From NCBI RefSeq assembly GCF_022532105.1, contig NZ_CP092832.1, positions 2,633,001-2,697,000 on the forward strand: DNA of 64,000 nt. Direction: 5' to 3'. Positions 43,791-52,889 of the stretch are shown here, in pieces. The number at the start of each line of letters is the position of its first letter. Position 1 is the stretch's first letter. The notes under the pieces were generated by a model. That model saw only the letters and a list, made by a program, of their open reading frames with translations, was not told the DNA's origin and did not search any database. The position numbers and the translations under genes are program-made. Source of the stretch: Flavobacterium sp. HJ-32-4. Its GTDB lineage: Bacteria; Bacteroidota; Bacteroidia; Flavobacteriales; Flavobacteriaceae.

Positions 43791-44276
43791 TTACGAATAC
43801 AAAGGTTTTACCGATTGAACGCGCTCGGCGAAGGTAGGCTGCTCCGGCAGGGGCGCCTGCACCTGCGAAAAGAACGAAAGCAACTCGTCGGAATGCGGCA
43901 GGCTTCGTTTGGAACTGATACTGAAGTGCACTAGCTTCGTCCACATGACCGCTTTGGGATGCGACTTGGCTTCGTCCCACATCAGGGCTTCGACCAGGAG
44001 ACTGGAGGATGAAAACGAGAGTAACCGCGTCTCGATCCGGACGGTTTCGAACCAAGTGGCGGGACGCAGGTAGGCGATCTGCGTTTCGGCTACGACCCAT
44101 CCGATGCCCTGTCGTGCCATGGCAGCGGTGTCGAAGTTATAGGCGTCGAGCAACTGCTCGGTTCGGGCCGCGATGAGATAGTCGATATAGCGCGAATTGT
44201 TGAGGTGGTGAAACGGATCGCAATCATGATGATGCACCCGCATGGTGCTTTCAAGGAGGGTGGGCAGGGAATTCAT
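43791..44276 (-). CDS. Acyl-CoA thioesterase, hotdog fold
   Basis: 161 residues from ATG 44276. Starts with the 4HBT-type active-site block RVHHHDCDPFHHLNNSRY (Asp and His), followed by WVVAETQIAYLRPATW and a long central helix. It hydrolyses acyl-CoA thioesters, which fits the neighbouring thiolase. A much longer reading frame upstream is open by chance and lacks domain similarity. Confidence 0.88.
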   Translation of the reverse strand: MNSLPTLLESTMRVHHHDCDPFHHLNNSRYIDYLIAARTEQLLDAYNFDTAAMARQGIGWVVAETQIAYLRPATWFETVRIETRLLSFSSSSLLVEALMWDEAKSHPKAVMWTKLVHFSISSKRSLPHSDELLSFFSQVQAPLPEQPTFAERVQSVKPLYS

Positions 44277-44316
44277 AGATGATGTATTGGTTAGGTGAAA
44301 ATTGTGTTGGTTAGTC

Positions 44317-45036
44317 TTAGTTTTCCAGGGAAATGTGTGCGAGGTCAATCGACACCAGTGGCGGATCGGATAGTAAGGATGTACCGTCGTCCTGTCGCCT
44401 ATAGGCGCGGCGTTTGGTAGCGAAGCGGAAACCGTCGACTTCAACATAATCGTCGAGGTAATGCGCGACCTTACCACCACCGGCGATATCGGCCTGGTAA
44501 TCGTGGCGGCGGATGAGGTTGTTGCTGTCCACGTAGAACGTCTGTGTGCGGCAGTGCGTCGGAAAGCCGGGCGGGAAGGTGACCGAGAGGCGTCGTCCTC
44601 CCTCCCCTCCCTCCTGCCAACTGCCGGCATCGTCCGTCTCGAATCCCGAACCGGCGAAAAGGAACGGTGTCGTAAAGTATTGCCACATCGCATAACTCGC
44701 GAAATAAACAGCCTGCAGGCGTGTCCAGGGTGTTTCGCGTAGATGTCCCTCAAACGACGAACGGGGGTCGCGCAGTTCTTCCTGAGTCGCATCCTCCTGG
44801 TGCAACGCCACTCTATGCGGTTGGTAGGACGTGAACCATTCGACGCCCGTGGGTTCGTAGGATACAAATGGCGTTCGCGTGTCGAGTGTCAGATAGGTGT
44901 CGGCAAGGAAGTCGCCCTGCCCTTTGAATTGCCACAGCAGACCACCGATTCGGGCGTGGAGCCGCACCGTATGCAGACGCTGCCAACGCGTCAGGTCACC
45001 ATGGGCTTTGACTATAGTAGACGGAAACGGTGTCAT
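44317..45036 (-). CDS. Hypothetical protein, LolA-like beta pattern
   Basis: 239 residues without signal peptide. It is rich in beta strands with aromatic residues (GLLWQFKGQGDFLADTYLTLD, RTQTFYVDSNNLIRRHDYQAD, DDYVEVDGFRFATKRRA), a layout recalling LolA/LppX-like lipid-binding proteins that lost their signal. Its stop lies 41 bases before the thioesterase start, and the thiolase stop just precedes its own start, so it is in the same operon. Confidence 0.7.
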   Translation of the reverse strand: MTPFPSTIVKAHGDLTRWQRLHTVRLHARIGGLLWQFKGQGDFLADTYLTLDTRTPFVSYEPTGVEWFTSYQPHRVALHQEDATQEELRDPRSSFEGHLRETPWTRLQAVYFASYAMWQYFTTPFLFAGSGFETDDAGSWQEGGEGGRRLSVTFPPGFPTHCRTQTFYVDSNNLIRRHDYQADIAGGGKVAHYLDDYVEVDGFRFATKRRAYRRQDDGTSLLSDPPLVSIDLAHISLEN

Positions 45037-45037
45037 C

Positions 45038-46231
45038 TTAAGCGGTATGTGAAGAGTTGGAAAGCCGTTCTATCACAAAAGCCGATGCCCCGCCCCCACC
45101 GTTGCAAATAGCGGCGACACCGTATCGGCCGTTTTCCTGTTGGAGTACGTGTAGCAGCGTCACGAGTATGCGCGCCCCACTGGCCCCGATCGGATGCCCC
45201 AGGGCGACGGCACCCCCGTAGACATTCACCCGCCCCGGATCGAACCCGAGTAGTTGTTGGTTCGACGGCACCACAGAGGCGTAGGCTTCGTTGATTTCGA
45301 AATAGTCGATGTCGGAAAGCGACAACTGTGCGCGTTGCAACGCCTTGGTAATGGCGATCGACGGCGCGGTAGTGAACCATTCGGGCGCCTGCGCGCCGTC
45401 GGCAAAGGCAACAACGCGCGCCAGTGGCGTGAGGTTGTGTTGGACGACCGCCGCCTCTGAGGAAAGTAGTAAGGCCGCCGCCCCGTCGTTGAGGTTGCTC
45501 GAATTGGCCGCGGTCAGTGCGCCGTCTTTCTCAAACACCGGCGGCAGCGTGGGCACCTTCTCCGGAATGAGGTTGTGGATGTCTTCATCCGTGTCGACGA
45601 TAACGGTGTCTTTTTTGCGATGGGCCGTTACCGCCACCATCTCCTGCCGGAACTTGCCCGCTGCCGAGGCGTCCTGTGCTTTTTGGTAGGAGGCCATTGC
45701 GTAGGCATCGAGCGCGGCGCGCGTGAGTCCGTATTTCGTTACGCCCAATTCGGCGGCGCTTCCCATGTGGAAGTCGTGGTACGCGTCCCACAAACCATCC
45801 TTTATCATGCCATCGGTCAGGGTCACCGTCCCGAGTTTGGTGCCGTTTCGCAGGAAGGCGTAATGGGGCACGTTGCTCATGCTTTCCATGCCGCCGGTTA
45901 CGACGAGATCGTCGATTCCCAGTTGAATTTGCATCGCGCCCAGTGCGGTAGCTTTCAGTCCGGATGCGCAGACTTTATTGACCGTAGTAGCATCGGCTTC
46001 GTGGCGAATGCCTGAAAAGATAGCCGCCTGTCGTGCGGGCGATTGTCCGATTCCCGCGCTTAGGACATTGCCCATGTAGACGCTGTCGACCCAATCCGGC
46101 TGCACCGAAGCGGTCTCAAGGGCACTGCGGATGGCGAGGGCGCCGAGTTCGGTAGCGGAGAAACCCGACAGACGGCCCATGAGTCCGCCGATGGGCGTGC
46201 GTTTGGCGGCTACGATAAAAACTTCTTTCAT
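45038..46231 (-). CDS. Acetyl-CoA C-acyltransferase (thiolase)
   Basis: 397 residues, biosynthetic or degradative thiolase joining or cleaving acetoacetyl-CoA. The nucleophile is C88 (VNKVCASGLKA), the base histidine is in GHPIGASGARI, and the second cysteine in AICNGGGGASA. First gene of a minus-strand cluster and starts 15 bases from the TetR operator at 46247-46266, so it is the likely target of the TetR regulator. Confidence 0.95.
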   Translation of the reverse strand: MKEVFIVAAKRTPIGGLMGRLSGFSATELGALAIRSALETASVQPDWVDSVYMGNVLSAGIGQSPARQAAIFSGIRHEADATTVNKVCASGLKATALGAMQIQLGIDDLVVTGGMESMSNVPHYAFLRNGTKLGTVTLTDGMIKDGLWDAYHDFHMGSAAELGVTKYGLTRAALDAYAMASYQKAQDASAAGKFRQEMVAVTAHRKKDTVIVDTDEDIHNLIPEKVPTLPPVFEKDGALTAANSSNLNDGAAALLLSSEAAVVQHNLTPLARVVAFADGAQAPEWFTTAPSIAITKALQRAQLSLSDIDYFEINEAYASVVPSNQQLLGFDPGRVNVYGGAVALGHPIGASGARILVTLLHVLQQENGRYGVAAICNGGGGASAFVIERLSNSSHTA

Positions 46232-46246
46232 GTTAGGTAGGATTAG

Positions 46247-46266
46247 AATATACCAATCGGTATATT
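46247..46266. promoter_or_regulatory. TetR operator O1 upstream of the thiolase
   Basis: Palindrome AATATACC-AATC-GGTATATT with perfect 8-bp arms, between the TetR stop and the thiolase start. Same core as O2 near the tetR start. Confidence 0.75.
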
Positions 46267-46281
46267 AATGGTTAAAAAAAA

Positions 46282-46884
46282 TCAGGCACGAAGGCCTTCT
46301 ATGTAACGGGTTAAAAATTTCATGGCGATCCAGAGTTCAGTAGGGCGACCCGTTGTTTTAGCCTGCATGATAGCGCCTTCAATAATCGAGGTAAGTACCA
46401 CCGCTGCTTCCGTCGGGTCACAGTCGGAACGGATTTCACCTCGGGCCACTCCCCTTTTCAACTGGTTTTCGACCGATGTCCTCCAGAAGTCGAGCGCCTT
46501 CGCCGCCCGGTCGCGCAACAGCGGATGCGTATCGTCGGCTTCGGTAGCGGTGTTCAGGATCGGGCACCCCGCTTTCAGGAACGGGATCGTAAGGAAATCG
46601 CGGTACACCTGGGGGTACACCAACAGGCGTTCGATGGCGTTTTCAGTGCGCAGCAGGCGCTCGCGGATATAAGCCGTCACGCGTTCGAAGTTGTAATCGA
46701 AAGCCGCCAGTGCCACCTCATCCTTATTGCTGAAATTCCCGTAGATGCTGCCTTTCGTGAGTCCGGTAGCTTCCGTCATATCCGACAACGACGTCCCCGC
46801 ATACCCTTTGGCATTGAACACCGGCGCTGTCTTCTCCACGATAAACTGTCGGGTGCGTTCGGCTTTGGAGAGGGATTTGTCCAT
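46282..46884 (-). CDS. TetR/AcrR family transcriptional regulator
   Basis: 200 residues. N-terminal helix-turn-helix as FNAKGYAGTSLSDMTEATGLTKGSIYGNFSNKDE, then a C-terminal ligand and dimer domain (TetR_C). Upstream of the thiolase cluster on the same strand, with matching operators both in front of itself and of the thiolase. An acyl-CoA-type ligand is a reasonable guess from the gene neighbours. Confidence 0.93.
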   Translation of the reverse strand: MDKSLSKAERTRQFIVEKTAPVFNAKGYAGTSLSDMTEATGLTKGSIYGNFSNKDEVALAAFDYNFERVTAYIRERLLRTENAIERLLVYPQVYRDFLTIPFLKAGCPILNTATEADDTHPLLRDRAAKALDFWRTSVENQLKRGVARGEIRSDCDPTEAAVVLTSIIEGAIMQAKTTGRPTELWIAMKFLTRYIEGLRA

Positions 46885-46903
46885 GTGTTGTGGGTTTCTT
46901 TTA

Positions 46904-46925
46904 CAAATATACCGATTGGTATAAT
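46904..46925 (-). promoter_or_regulatory. tetR promoter with operator O2
   Basis: The minus-strand -7 box TATATTTG (46904-46911) overlaps a second palindrome, ATATACC-GATT-GGTATAA (46907-46924), so bound repressor would block its own promoter. Confidence 0.7.
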
Positions 46926-47448
46926 ACGAAAAAAGAATTTAACAGTGGGGAGTAGTTAGTAGTTAGTAGTATGTACCAACGAGACAATTTGTTCTAACCA
47001 TCTGATATGTTACTGAACGTACTTTCTCGATATCGCCTTTTCCGAACGTACGAACTTCGGAACTTACGATCTTTCGACTTTCGATGGTCCCGCACCGACT
47101 TAAAGACCTCGGCGAATAGGGTGATGCTTGAGCTTGAGATTCTAGAACAGCCATCCGCAAGTTGAATCGTCTGTGGTAACGGCGTATTGCAACGCACTGG
47201 AAGTAGAATGTTCCTCTTATCCGAAGAGCCAAAAAGAAACGATCAAAACGTTCATCAGTTTCCTGAAGTCGGAATGGCAGGCGTATGTCAAACGGAATTG
47301 AGGGTCGGCGACGAAAGGCTTTCGATTGTCTGCCCAAGAACCGTTAGAACGTGCTTTTCCTATCGTTATTTTAGGACGGATCAGTATAGCTAAAACAGGA
47401 TTTATTTAGTAATCTGTATAGCTATTTTAGGGCGGGTCATAAAGTATA
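46926..47448. other. Gene-free region, no feature recognised
   Basis: About 520 bases. An open frame of 124 codons on the minus strand (46963-47337) has no signal, domain or plausible start context and is not called. Some sequence repeats GTACCAACGAG-like words seen at 40620. Confidence 0.5.
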
Positions 47449-47524
47449 GATACTGTATGGATACTGTATGGATACTGTATGGATAGAGTATCACGAGTGT
47501 ATCACGAGTGTATCACGAGTGTAT
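47449..47524. repeat. 11-bp tandem repeats
   Basis: ATACTGTATGG in four units, then TATCACGAGTG in three. The reverse complement of their junction reappears in the duplicated tract at 54.9-55.1 kb. Confidence 0.85.
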
Positions 47525-47886
47525 GACTATCTCCTGCTATACCTCCCCCACGACAACTTACCACCGCCTACTGTCCACTGCCCACTTCCTACTGCCTACT
47601 GCCTACTTCTGCGACTGCGACTGCCAACTGAATGGGATCCCTCCTGCGTCGGGATGACAAGGAGTGCGGGGTAATGGTGCTATGTCTCGCATGGAGGTAT
47701 CACTGCATACGGTCCGCTGCCTACTGCCTACTTCTGCGACTGCGACTGCGACTGTCCACCGCCTACTGCCCACCGCCTACTGCCCACTTCTGAGACTGCG
47801 ACTGCGACTGTCCACCGCCTACTGTCCACCGCCTACTGCCAACTTCTGAGACTGAGACTGCCCACTGCCTACTGCCCACTTCCCAG
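47525..47886. repeat. CTGCGACTG/CCCACTGCC low-complexity region with a dispersed element
   Basis: Mostly ACTGCC, GACTGCGACTG and CACCGCCTACTG words, with a GGGATCCCTCCTGCG...GGGATGACA element (47634-47660) also found at 36500. No gene. Confidence 0.8.
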
Positions 47887-47913
47887 AATCCACAATTTCA
47901 CCACCAAATTCCC

Positions 47914-47921
47914 TAACTTCG
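47914..47921 (+). promoter_or_regulatory. -7 box TAACTTCG upstream of the DUF6263-like gene
   Basis: One base off TAnnTTTG, 20 bases before the ATG at 47942. Confidence 0.3.
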
Positions 47922-47941
47922 CAGCATTATTAGTACTACTT

Positions 47942-48793
47942 ATGCCACTACGCACCACCCTGACCCGATTCCTCCTTTTACTAGCCTTTGCTTCTGCTTA
48001 CCCACAGGAAAGTATTAACTTCACGCTGCAATTCCGTCCGAAGAAGGCCTACGCCCAAACCATCCACCAATCCTACAAGACGACAATGGCCTATCAAGGC
48101 CCGGCCGACTTCCTGCAGAACCTTAAAGACAAGGGGGTCGAAAATCCGCAGTTGACCGAAAGGAGTACGGCAAGTAAGATACTGTTGAAAACCGGGGCGC
48201 AGCAGGCAGACCAGACATTCCCGCTGGTAATAGAATATACGGATTCCCCTATTATAAACGGTCGGAAAGCAGTTCCCGATGGAACGGCCATGTATGGTCG
48301 AGGGTCCACTAAAGCACCTATGGTACTCGATTCCATTGCCGCTGTCGGAATGGATCCACAATTTAAAAAGACCTTACTCGATATGTTGGGATCGACATTA
48401 AACCAAATCACTTATCCAGAGGAAAAGAGCCTGAGGATCGGCGATTCGTTTACGCAGGAAATTCCATTGAACATGCCGGTGCCGGGCGCGACCCTCCACA
48501 TGAATATCAGGATTATTTATACACTGAAGCGTATAGACGGTAACCTGGCATATTTCGACATCGCCCAGAGTTACGAAATGCAATCGGGTATGTCAAAAGT
48601 CGATATGTCTGCCACGGGAACAGGCACGGGAAAGATGGAGTACGACATCCGTCATGGCTTTTTCCGCGCGATGGACACACAAAGCATCATGCAAATGGAT
48701 CTCGCCATGAGCGGCCTCCAGCGAACGGACGTCCGGTTGAAATTCACGATGGAAATCGGGCAGAAATATGAAGTAGTGATCTCAGACCTGTAG
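47942..48793 (+). CDS. Secreted protein, possibly DUF6263 family
   Basis: 283 residues with a signal peptide (cut after SAYPQ). The mature protein is beta-rich: INFTLQFRPKKAYAQ at the start, then TYPEEKSLRIGDSFTQEIPLNMPVPGATLHMNIRIIYTLKRID and a C-terminal TMEIGQKYEVVISDL. The layout resembles DUF6263 proteins, a Bacteroidota exported family without known function. No partner genes. Confidence 0.65.
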   Translation: MPLRTTLTRFLLLLAFASAYPQESINFTLQFRPKKAYAQTIHQSYKTTMAYQGPADFLQNLKDKGVENPQLTERSTASKILLKTGAQQADQTFPLVIEYTDSPIINGRKAVPDGTAMYGRGSTKAPMVLDSIAAVGMDPQFKKTLLDMLGSTLNQITYPEEKSLRIGDSFTQEIPLNMPVPGATLHMNIRIIYTLKRIDGNLAYFDIAQSYEMQSGMSKVDMSATGTGTGKMEYDIRHGFFRAMDTQSIMQMDLAMSGLQRTDVRLKFTMEIGQKYEVVISDL

Positions 48794-48856
48794 CGTGTCA
48801 CTTGCATTTTCTAGTTATCCCCTTTCCCATTTTCAGACTTCATTGATACCCTTACG

Positions 48857-49426
48857 ATGAAAAACCTTTTCAGTGTCGCACTACTACTTCTTGGAAGTAA
48901 TTTCCTAAACGCCCAAAACCAGACATCACTTGAAGCGGATGGAAATTTAGAATCCCCGAAACCCTGTGGATGTGTTACGATTGTAGAAGTCTCAAATGAA
49001 AACAATCCTGCCGATATCCTGGCTGGCGTAGAAAAATGTGTCGAATCGAAACAATTCGACAAAGCGGCCCGGCTTTTTGCGATCGCGGCGGTGTTTGGAA
49101 GGTATGACACCTTCAGGGTGAAAGACAAAAGTGCACACCAGGCGTTGAAGGTTCTCCAAATGAGACTTGTGGGCCAAATGAATGAAACCGATAGAAATGC
49201 CCTGTTGAAGAGTATAGAAAAAGAACTTGCATCGGGTTCAAAAGAATTGGATGCGATTTGTCAGTCGATTCGGCAAGTTGGGATTCCCAAATATCATCCA
49301 AAGTATATGATCCAACACGGAATTGAGGCATTCACAAACACTAACGGAAACGGCCTCGTGGAAGATTTTAACAGTGAGGAATCGTGGAATAAGGCCCTAA
49401 AAGATTATCTCCATTGTGGAGGATAA
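48857..49426 (+). CDS. Secreted protein of unknown function
   Basis: 189 residues with a signal peptide (cut after FLNAQ). Mature protein helical, with cysteines at PCGCVTI, EKCVES and in the final HCGG. No domain recognised. Core-like composition. Confidence 0.65.
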   Translation: MKNLFSVALLLLGSNFLNAQNQTSLEADGNLESPKPCGCVTIVEVSNENNPADILAGVEKCVESKQFDKAARLFAIAAVFGRYDTFRVKDKSAHQALKVLQMRLVGQMNETDRNALLKSIEKELASGSKELDAICQSIRQVGIPKYHPKYMIQHGIEAFTNTNGNGLVEDFNSEESWNKALKDYLHCGG

Positions 49427-49523
49427 GCTGATCAGCCGTTTATAACCCACTTCCTAATTCTCTCATTTTCTAATTATCCAATTCCATTTGCTCATCCGCT
49501 CATTAACCCATTCGCTAATTCCC

Positions 49524-50090
49524 ATGATCTTCGCTTCTTCCAATCCCCACAAAATCGCTGAAATCCGCGCCATGCTGCCCGAAGGTTTTGAACTGCTCGG
49601 ACTCGCCGACATCCACTGCACCGAAGACATACCGGAAACCGCTGACACCATTGAAGGGAACGCCATCCTGAAGGCCAATTACATTACGGAGAAGTATGGG
49701 TATGATTGCTTCGCAGATGATACCGGACTCGAAGTCTACGCGCTCAATGGCGCACCCGGCGTACACTCGGCGCGTTATGCCGGCGAGCAACGAAGCGCGG
49801 CCGATAATATGGACAAACTCCTCGACGCCCTGAAAGACGCCACCGACCGCCGTGCCCGCTTCAAAACCGTCATCGCACTCAACCTAAACGGTGAACAGCA
49901 CCTCTTCACCGGCACGGTAGAAGGCCACATCCTGACGGAGAAACGCGGCAGCCAGGGATTCGGCTATGATCCGCTGTTCCAGGCCGTCGGCGACGACCGC
50001 ACCTTCGCCGAACTTTCGATGGAGGAAAAAGCCGAACGCAGCCACCGGGGCCGTGCCTTCGCGCAATTGATCGCCTTCCTGAAAAAGTAA
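49524..50090 (+). CDS. rdgB: RdgB/HAM1 family XTP/dITP pyrophosphatase
   Basis: 188 residues. House-cleaning enzyme hydrolysing dITP, XTP and ITP to monophosphates. Motifs: FASSNPHKIAEI at the start, FADDTGLEVYALNGAPGVHSARYAG with the catalytic Asp, and GSQGFGYDPLF, then ERSHRGRA. The ATG at 49524 gives the family length; the extension upstream reads through a short low-complexity tract. Confidence 0.96.
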   Translation: MIFASSNPHKIAEIRAMLPEGFELLGLADIHCTEDIPETADTIEGNAILKANYITEKYGYDCFADDTGLEVYALNGAPGVHSARYAGEQRSAADNMDKLLDALKDATDRRARFKTVIALNLNGEQHLFTGTVEGHILTEKRGSQGFGYDPLFQAVGDDRTFAELSMEEKAERSHRGRAFAQLIAFLKK

Positions 50091-50161
50091 CTTATTCTGT
50101 TTCAATACGAAATAATTTTCGCTATTCCCGAAAGACGTTAGTTATTGCGGATTATTCGCCC

Positions 50162-50169
50162 TACCTTTG
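50162..50169 (+). promoter_or_regulatory. -7 box TACCTTTG of the DEAD-box helicase
   Basis: Perfect consensus 21 bases before the ATG, with TTAG 21 bases upstream as a degenerate -33. Confidence 0.5.
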
Positions 50170-50190
50170 CGGCTATTTTTAAAACACGTA

Positions 50191-52038
50191 ATGATTACAT
50201 TTCAAGAACTTGGATTGAATGAGTCCCTGCTGCAGGCTGTGCGCGATATGGGATTTGAAAATCCTTCAGAAGTACAGGAAAAAGCGATACCGCTTTTATT
50301 GGAGCGCGACACAGACATCGTGGCGCTCGCACAGACAGGGACCGGAAAAACCGCAGCATTCGGTTTTCCTTTGATCCAGAAAATCGACGCTGACCGTCGC
50401 AACACGCAGGCGTTGATCCTCTCCCCTACGCGGGAACTTTGCCTTCAGATTACCAACGAGATCAAGCAGTACTCCAAATACATCAAGGGACTGCACACCG
50501 TGGCCGTGTATGGCGGCGCGAGTATCACCGAACAGGCACGTGACGTACGCAAAGGCGCACAGATCATCGTGGCCACACCGGGCCGTATGCAGGATATGAT
50601 CAACCGTGGGTTGGTCGACATCTCGCAAATCAACTACTGCATCCTTGACGAAGCCGATGAAATGCTCAACATGGGCTTTTACGAAGACATCGTCTCGATC
50701 CTGTCTACCACGCCGGATGAGAAATCCACCTGGCTGTTCTCGGCTACCATGCCGGCCGAAGTGGCCCGCATCGCCAAGAAATTCATGAGCGAACCGGCTG
50801 AGATCACGGTGGGCACCAAGAACTCGGGTTCGGCTACCGTTTCCCACGAATTCTACATGGTACAGGCCCGCGACCGCTATGAAGCGCTCAAACGCCTCGC
50901 CGATGCCAACCCGGATATCTTCTCGGTCGTCTTCTGCCGCACCAAACGCGACACCCAGACCGTGGCGGAGAAACTGATCGAAGACGGCTACAACGCCGCT
51001 GCTTTGCACGGCGACCTTTCCCAGGCGCAGCGCGACTCGGTCATGAAGGCTTTCCGTTCGCGCCAGATCCAGATGCTCGTTGCCACTGATGTGGCCGCGC
51101 GCGGTATCGACGTCGACAACATCACACACGTCATCAACTACCAGTTGCCTGACGAAATCGAAACCTATAACCACCGCTCCGGACGTACCGGACGCGCGGG
51201 TAAACTGGGTACCTCAATCGTCATCGTCACCAAGACCGAACTGCGTAAGATCCACGCGATCGAAAAGATCATCAAGCAGAAATTCGAAGAGAAGACCATC
51301 CCGTCGGGCATCGAAATCTGTGAGATCCAGTTGTTGCACCTGGCCAACAAAATCAAGGACGTAGAAGTAGACCATGACATCGACTCGTATCTTCCCGCCA
51401 TCACCACGGTGTTGGAAGACCTGTCGAAAGAAGAACTCATCAAGAAGATGGTGTCGGTCGAATTCAACCGCTTCCTCAACTATTACAAAAAGACCCGCGA
51501 CCTGTCGAACCAAGCGGTGGGCAAAGAGAAACGCACCTTCGAAGACACGTCTTCCGTGCGGTATTTCGTCAACATCGGTTCACGCGACGACTTCAACTGG
51601 ATGCAATTGAAGGATTTCCTGAAAGAAGTTTTGGATCTGGGCCGCGACGATGTCTACAAAGTCGACGTGAAAGAAGGCTTCTCGTTCTTCAACACCGATG
51701 CCGAGCACACCGACCGCGTATTGGAAACCCTCAACAGCATGACGCTCGAAGGGCGCCGTATCAGCGTAGAGGTGTCGAAAAACGAAGGCGGACGCCGCGA
51801 ATTCTCAAAAGAAGGACGCAGCTTCGGTAAGAAAGACTTCTCAGGCGGCGGACGTCGCGACGGCTTCGAAAAGAAAGGCTTCGAGAAGAAAACCTTCAGT
51901 TCGGAAGGCGGCTTCGCCCGCAAGAAATTCGGCGACAAGGAAAGCAGCTTCCCGAAAAAGAAATTTTCCAGTTTCGGCGATAAAAGCGGTAAACGCAGCG
52001 AAAGTCTCGGTGAACGCAAACCGCGCCGGTCGAAATAA
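50191..52038 (+). CDS. DEAD-box RNA helicase with DbpA-type C-terminal domain
   Basis: 615 residues. Motifs in order: GF-Q (GFENPSEVQ), Walker A AQTGTGKT (47-54), PTRELCLQ, DEAD (153-156), SAT, and HRSGRTGRAG near 327. The two RecA folds end near 370. A long helical linker is followed by a DbpA/CsdA-like RNA-binding fold (about 470-545: NIGSRDDFNWMQLKDFL) and a basic tail of FGKKDF/RRDGFEKKGFEKK repeats. It unwinds structured RNA, probably in ribosome assembly or mRNA decay at low temperature. A terminator follows. Confidence 0.94.
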   Translation: MITFQELGLNESLLQAVRDMGFENPSEVQEKAIPLLLERDTDIVALAQTGTGKTAAFGFPLIQKIDADRRNTQALILSPTRELCLQITNEIKQYSKYIKGLHTVAVYGGASITEQARDVRKGAQIIVATPGRMQDMINRGLVDISQINYCILDEADEMLNMGFYEDIVSILSTTPDEKSTWLFSATMPAEVARIAKKFMSEPAEITVGTKNSGSATVSHEFYMVQARDRYEALKRLADANPDIFSVVFCRTKRDTQTVAEKLIEDGYNAAALHGDLSQAQRDSVMKAFRSRQIQMLVATDVAARGIDVDNITHVINYQLPDEIETYNHRSGRTGRAGKLGTSIVIVTKTELRKIHAIEKIIKQKFEEKTIPSGIEICEIQLLHLANKIKDVEVDHDIDSYLPAITTVLEDLSKEELIKKMVSVEFNRFLNYYKKTRDLSNQAVGKEKRTFEDTSSVRYFVNIGSRDDFNWMQLKDFLKEVLDLGRDDVYKVDVKEGFSFFNTDAEHTDRVLETLNSMTLEGRRISVEVSKNEGGRREFSKEGRSFGKKDFSGGGRRDGFEKKGFEKKTFSSEGGFARKKFGDKESSFPKKKFSSFGDKSGKRSESLGERKPRRSK

Positions 52039-52074
52039 ACCGTCGGTCTGTTAATTTTCTGATAATACCATGTG

Positions 52075-52101
52075 AAAGCCCCGAAATAACCGGGGCTTTT
52101 A
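52075..52101 (+). terminator. Terminator of the helicase gene
   Basis: AAAGCCCCG/CGGGGCTTT with an AAATAAC loop and a short T tract. Confidence 0.85.
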
Positions 52102-52127
52102 CTACTTTAGCCCCTACCAAACACGAT

Positions 52128-52889
52128 ATGAGGAAGCTCGCATCTTTATTGCTTTTCCTGCTGGCCGCCACGGCCTTCGGACAACAGGTTACCGTAGCGG
52201 GCACCATCGTCAACGACGGATCGCTGGCCCCTATGGGGAACGTCAACGTCATCAACATCAACACCGTAAAAGGAACCGTTTCCGACAGCAAAGGCAAGTT
52301 CGAAATTGCGGCCTCCGTCAGCGATACGCTCCATATTACCATGATCGGCTATAAGTCGATCCGCGTGCGCGTCACCAACGACTGGGTGAAGAACCGCACG
52401 ACCACCATCCATATGACCGAGAAAGCCTACGCCCTTGAAGAAGTGGTGGTTCGACCTTACAACCTCACTGGTTACCTTGAGGTCGATGCAAAGCTGATCC
52501 CGATTCCTGAAAACTACCGGTACAGCATTTCCGGACTTCCCGCCGGTTATGAAGCCGGGGAGGCTTACTCCCCCAATGCCTTTGGTCGCGTGCTCGGTTC
52601 GATCTTCAACCCCGCCGACATGCTCTATAATTTCTTTGGTAAGAAACCGAAGGAACTACGACGGTTGCGCGAAATGAAAAAAGACGACACCGTCCGGAAC
52701 CTCCTGGAATCGAAATACGACCGTGAGATGATCTCCGTACTCCTGGGCGTCGATAAGAAAGACCTGGGCGAAATATTGCAGCGTTGCAACTACTCTGAAG
52801 CGTTCATCCGCGACGCCAACGATCTGCAGATCCTCGACGCCATCAGCGCGTGTTATGAGGAGTATAAGATTTTGAAGAAACAGCAGTAG
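52128..52889 (+). CDS. Secreted carboxypeptidase-regulatory-like domain protein
   Basis: 253 residues. Signal peptide (cut after ATAFGQ), then a CarboxypepD_reg-like beta-sandwich (VTVAGTIVNDGSLAPMGNVNVININTVKGTVSDSKGKFEI ... MTEKAYALEEVVV), as found at the N-terminus of SusC/TonB-dependent transporters. No barrel follows; the rest is helical (RLREMKKDDTVRNLLESKYD). Stand-alone versions are common in Bacteroidota and of unknown role. Confidence 0.82.
   Translation: MRKLASLLLFLLAATAFGQQVTVAGTIVNDGSLAPMGNVNVININTVKGTVSDSKGKFEIAASVSDTLHITMIGYKSIRVRVTNDWVKNRTTTIHMTEKAYALEEVVVRPYNLTGYLEVDAKLIPIPENYRYSISGLPAGYEAGEAYSPNAFGRVLGSIFNPADMLYNFFGKKPKELRRLREMKKDDTVRNLLESKYDREMISVLLGVDKKDLGEILQRCNYSEAFIRDANDLQILDAISACYEEYKILKKQQ

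Noticed and set aside
46963-47337. 124-codon frame on the minus strand
   Set aside because: No recognisable domain, no promoter, basic and aromatic composition typical of a chance frame, lying in repeat-rich spacer.
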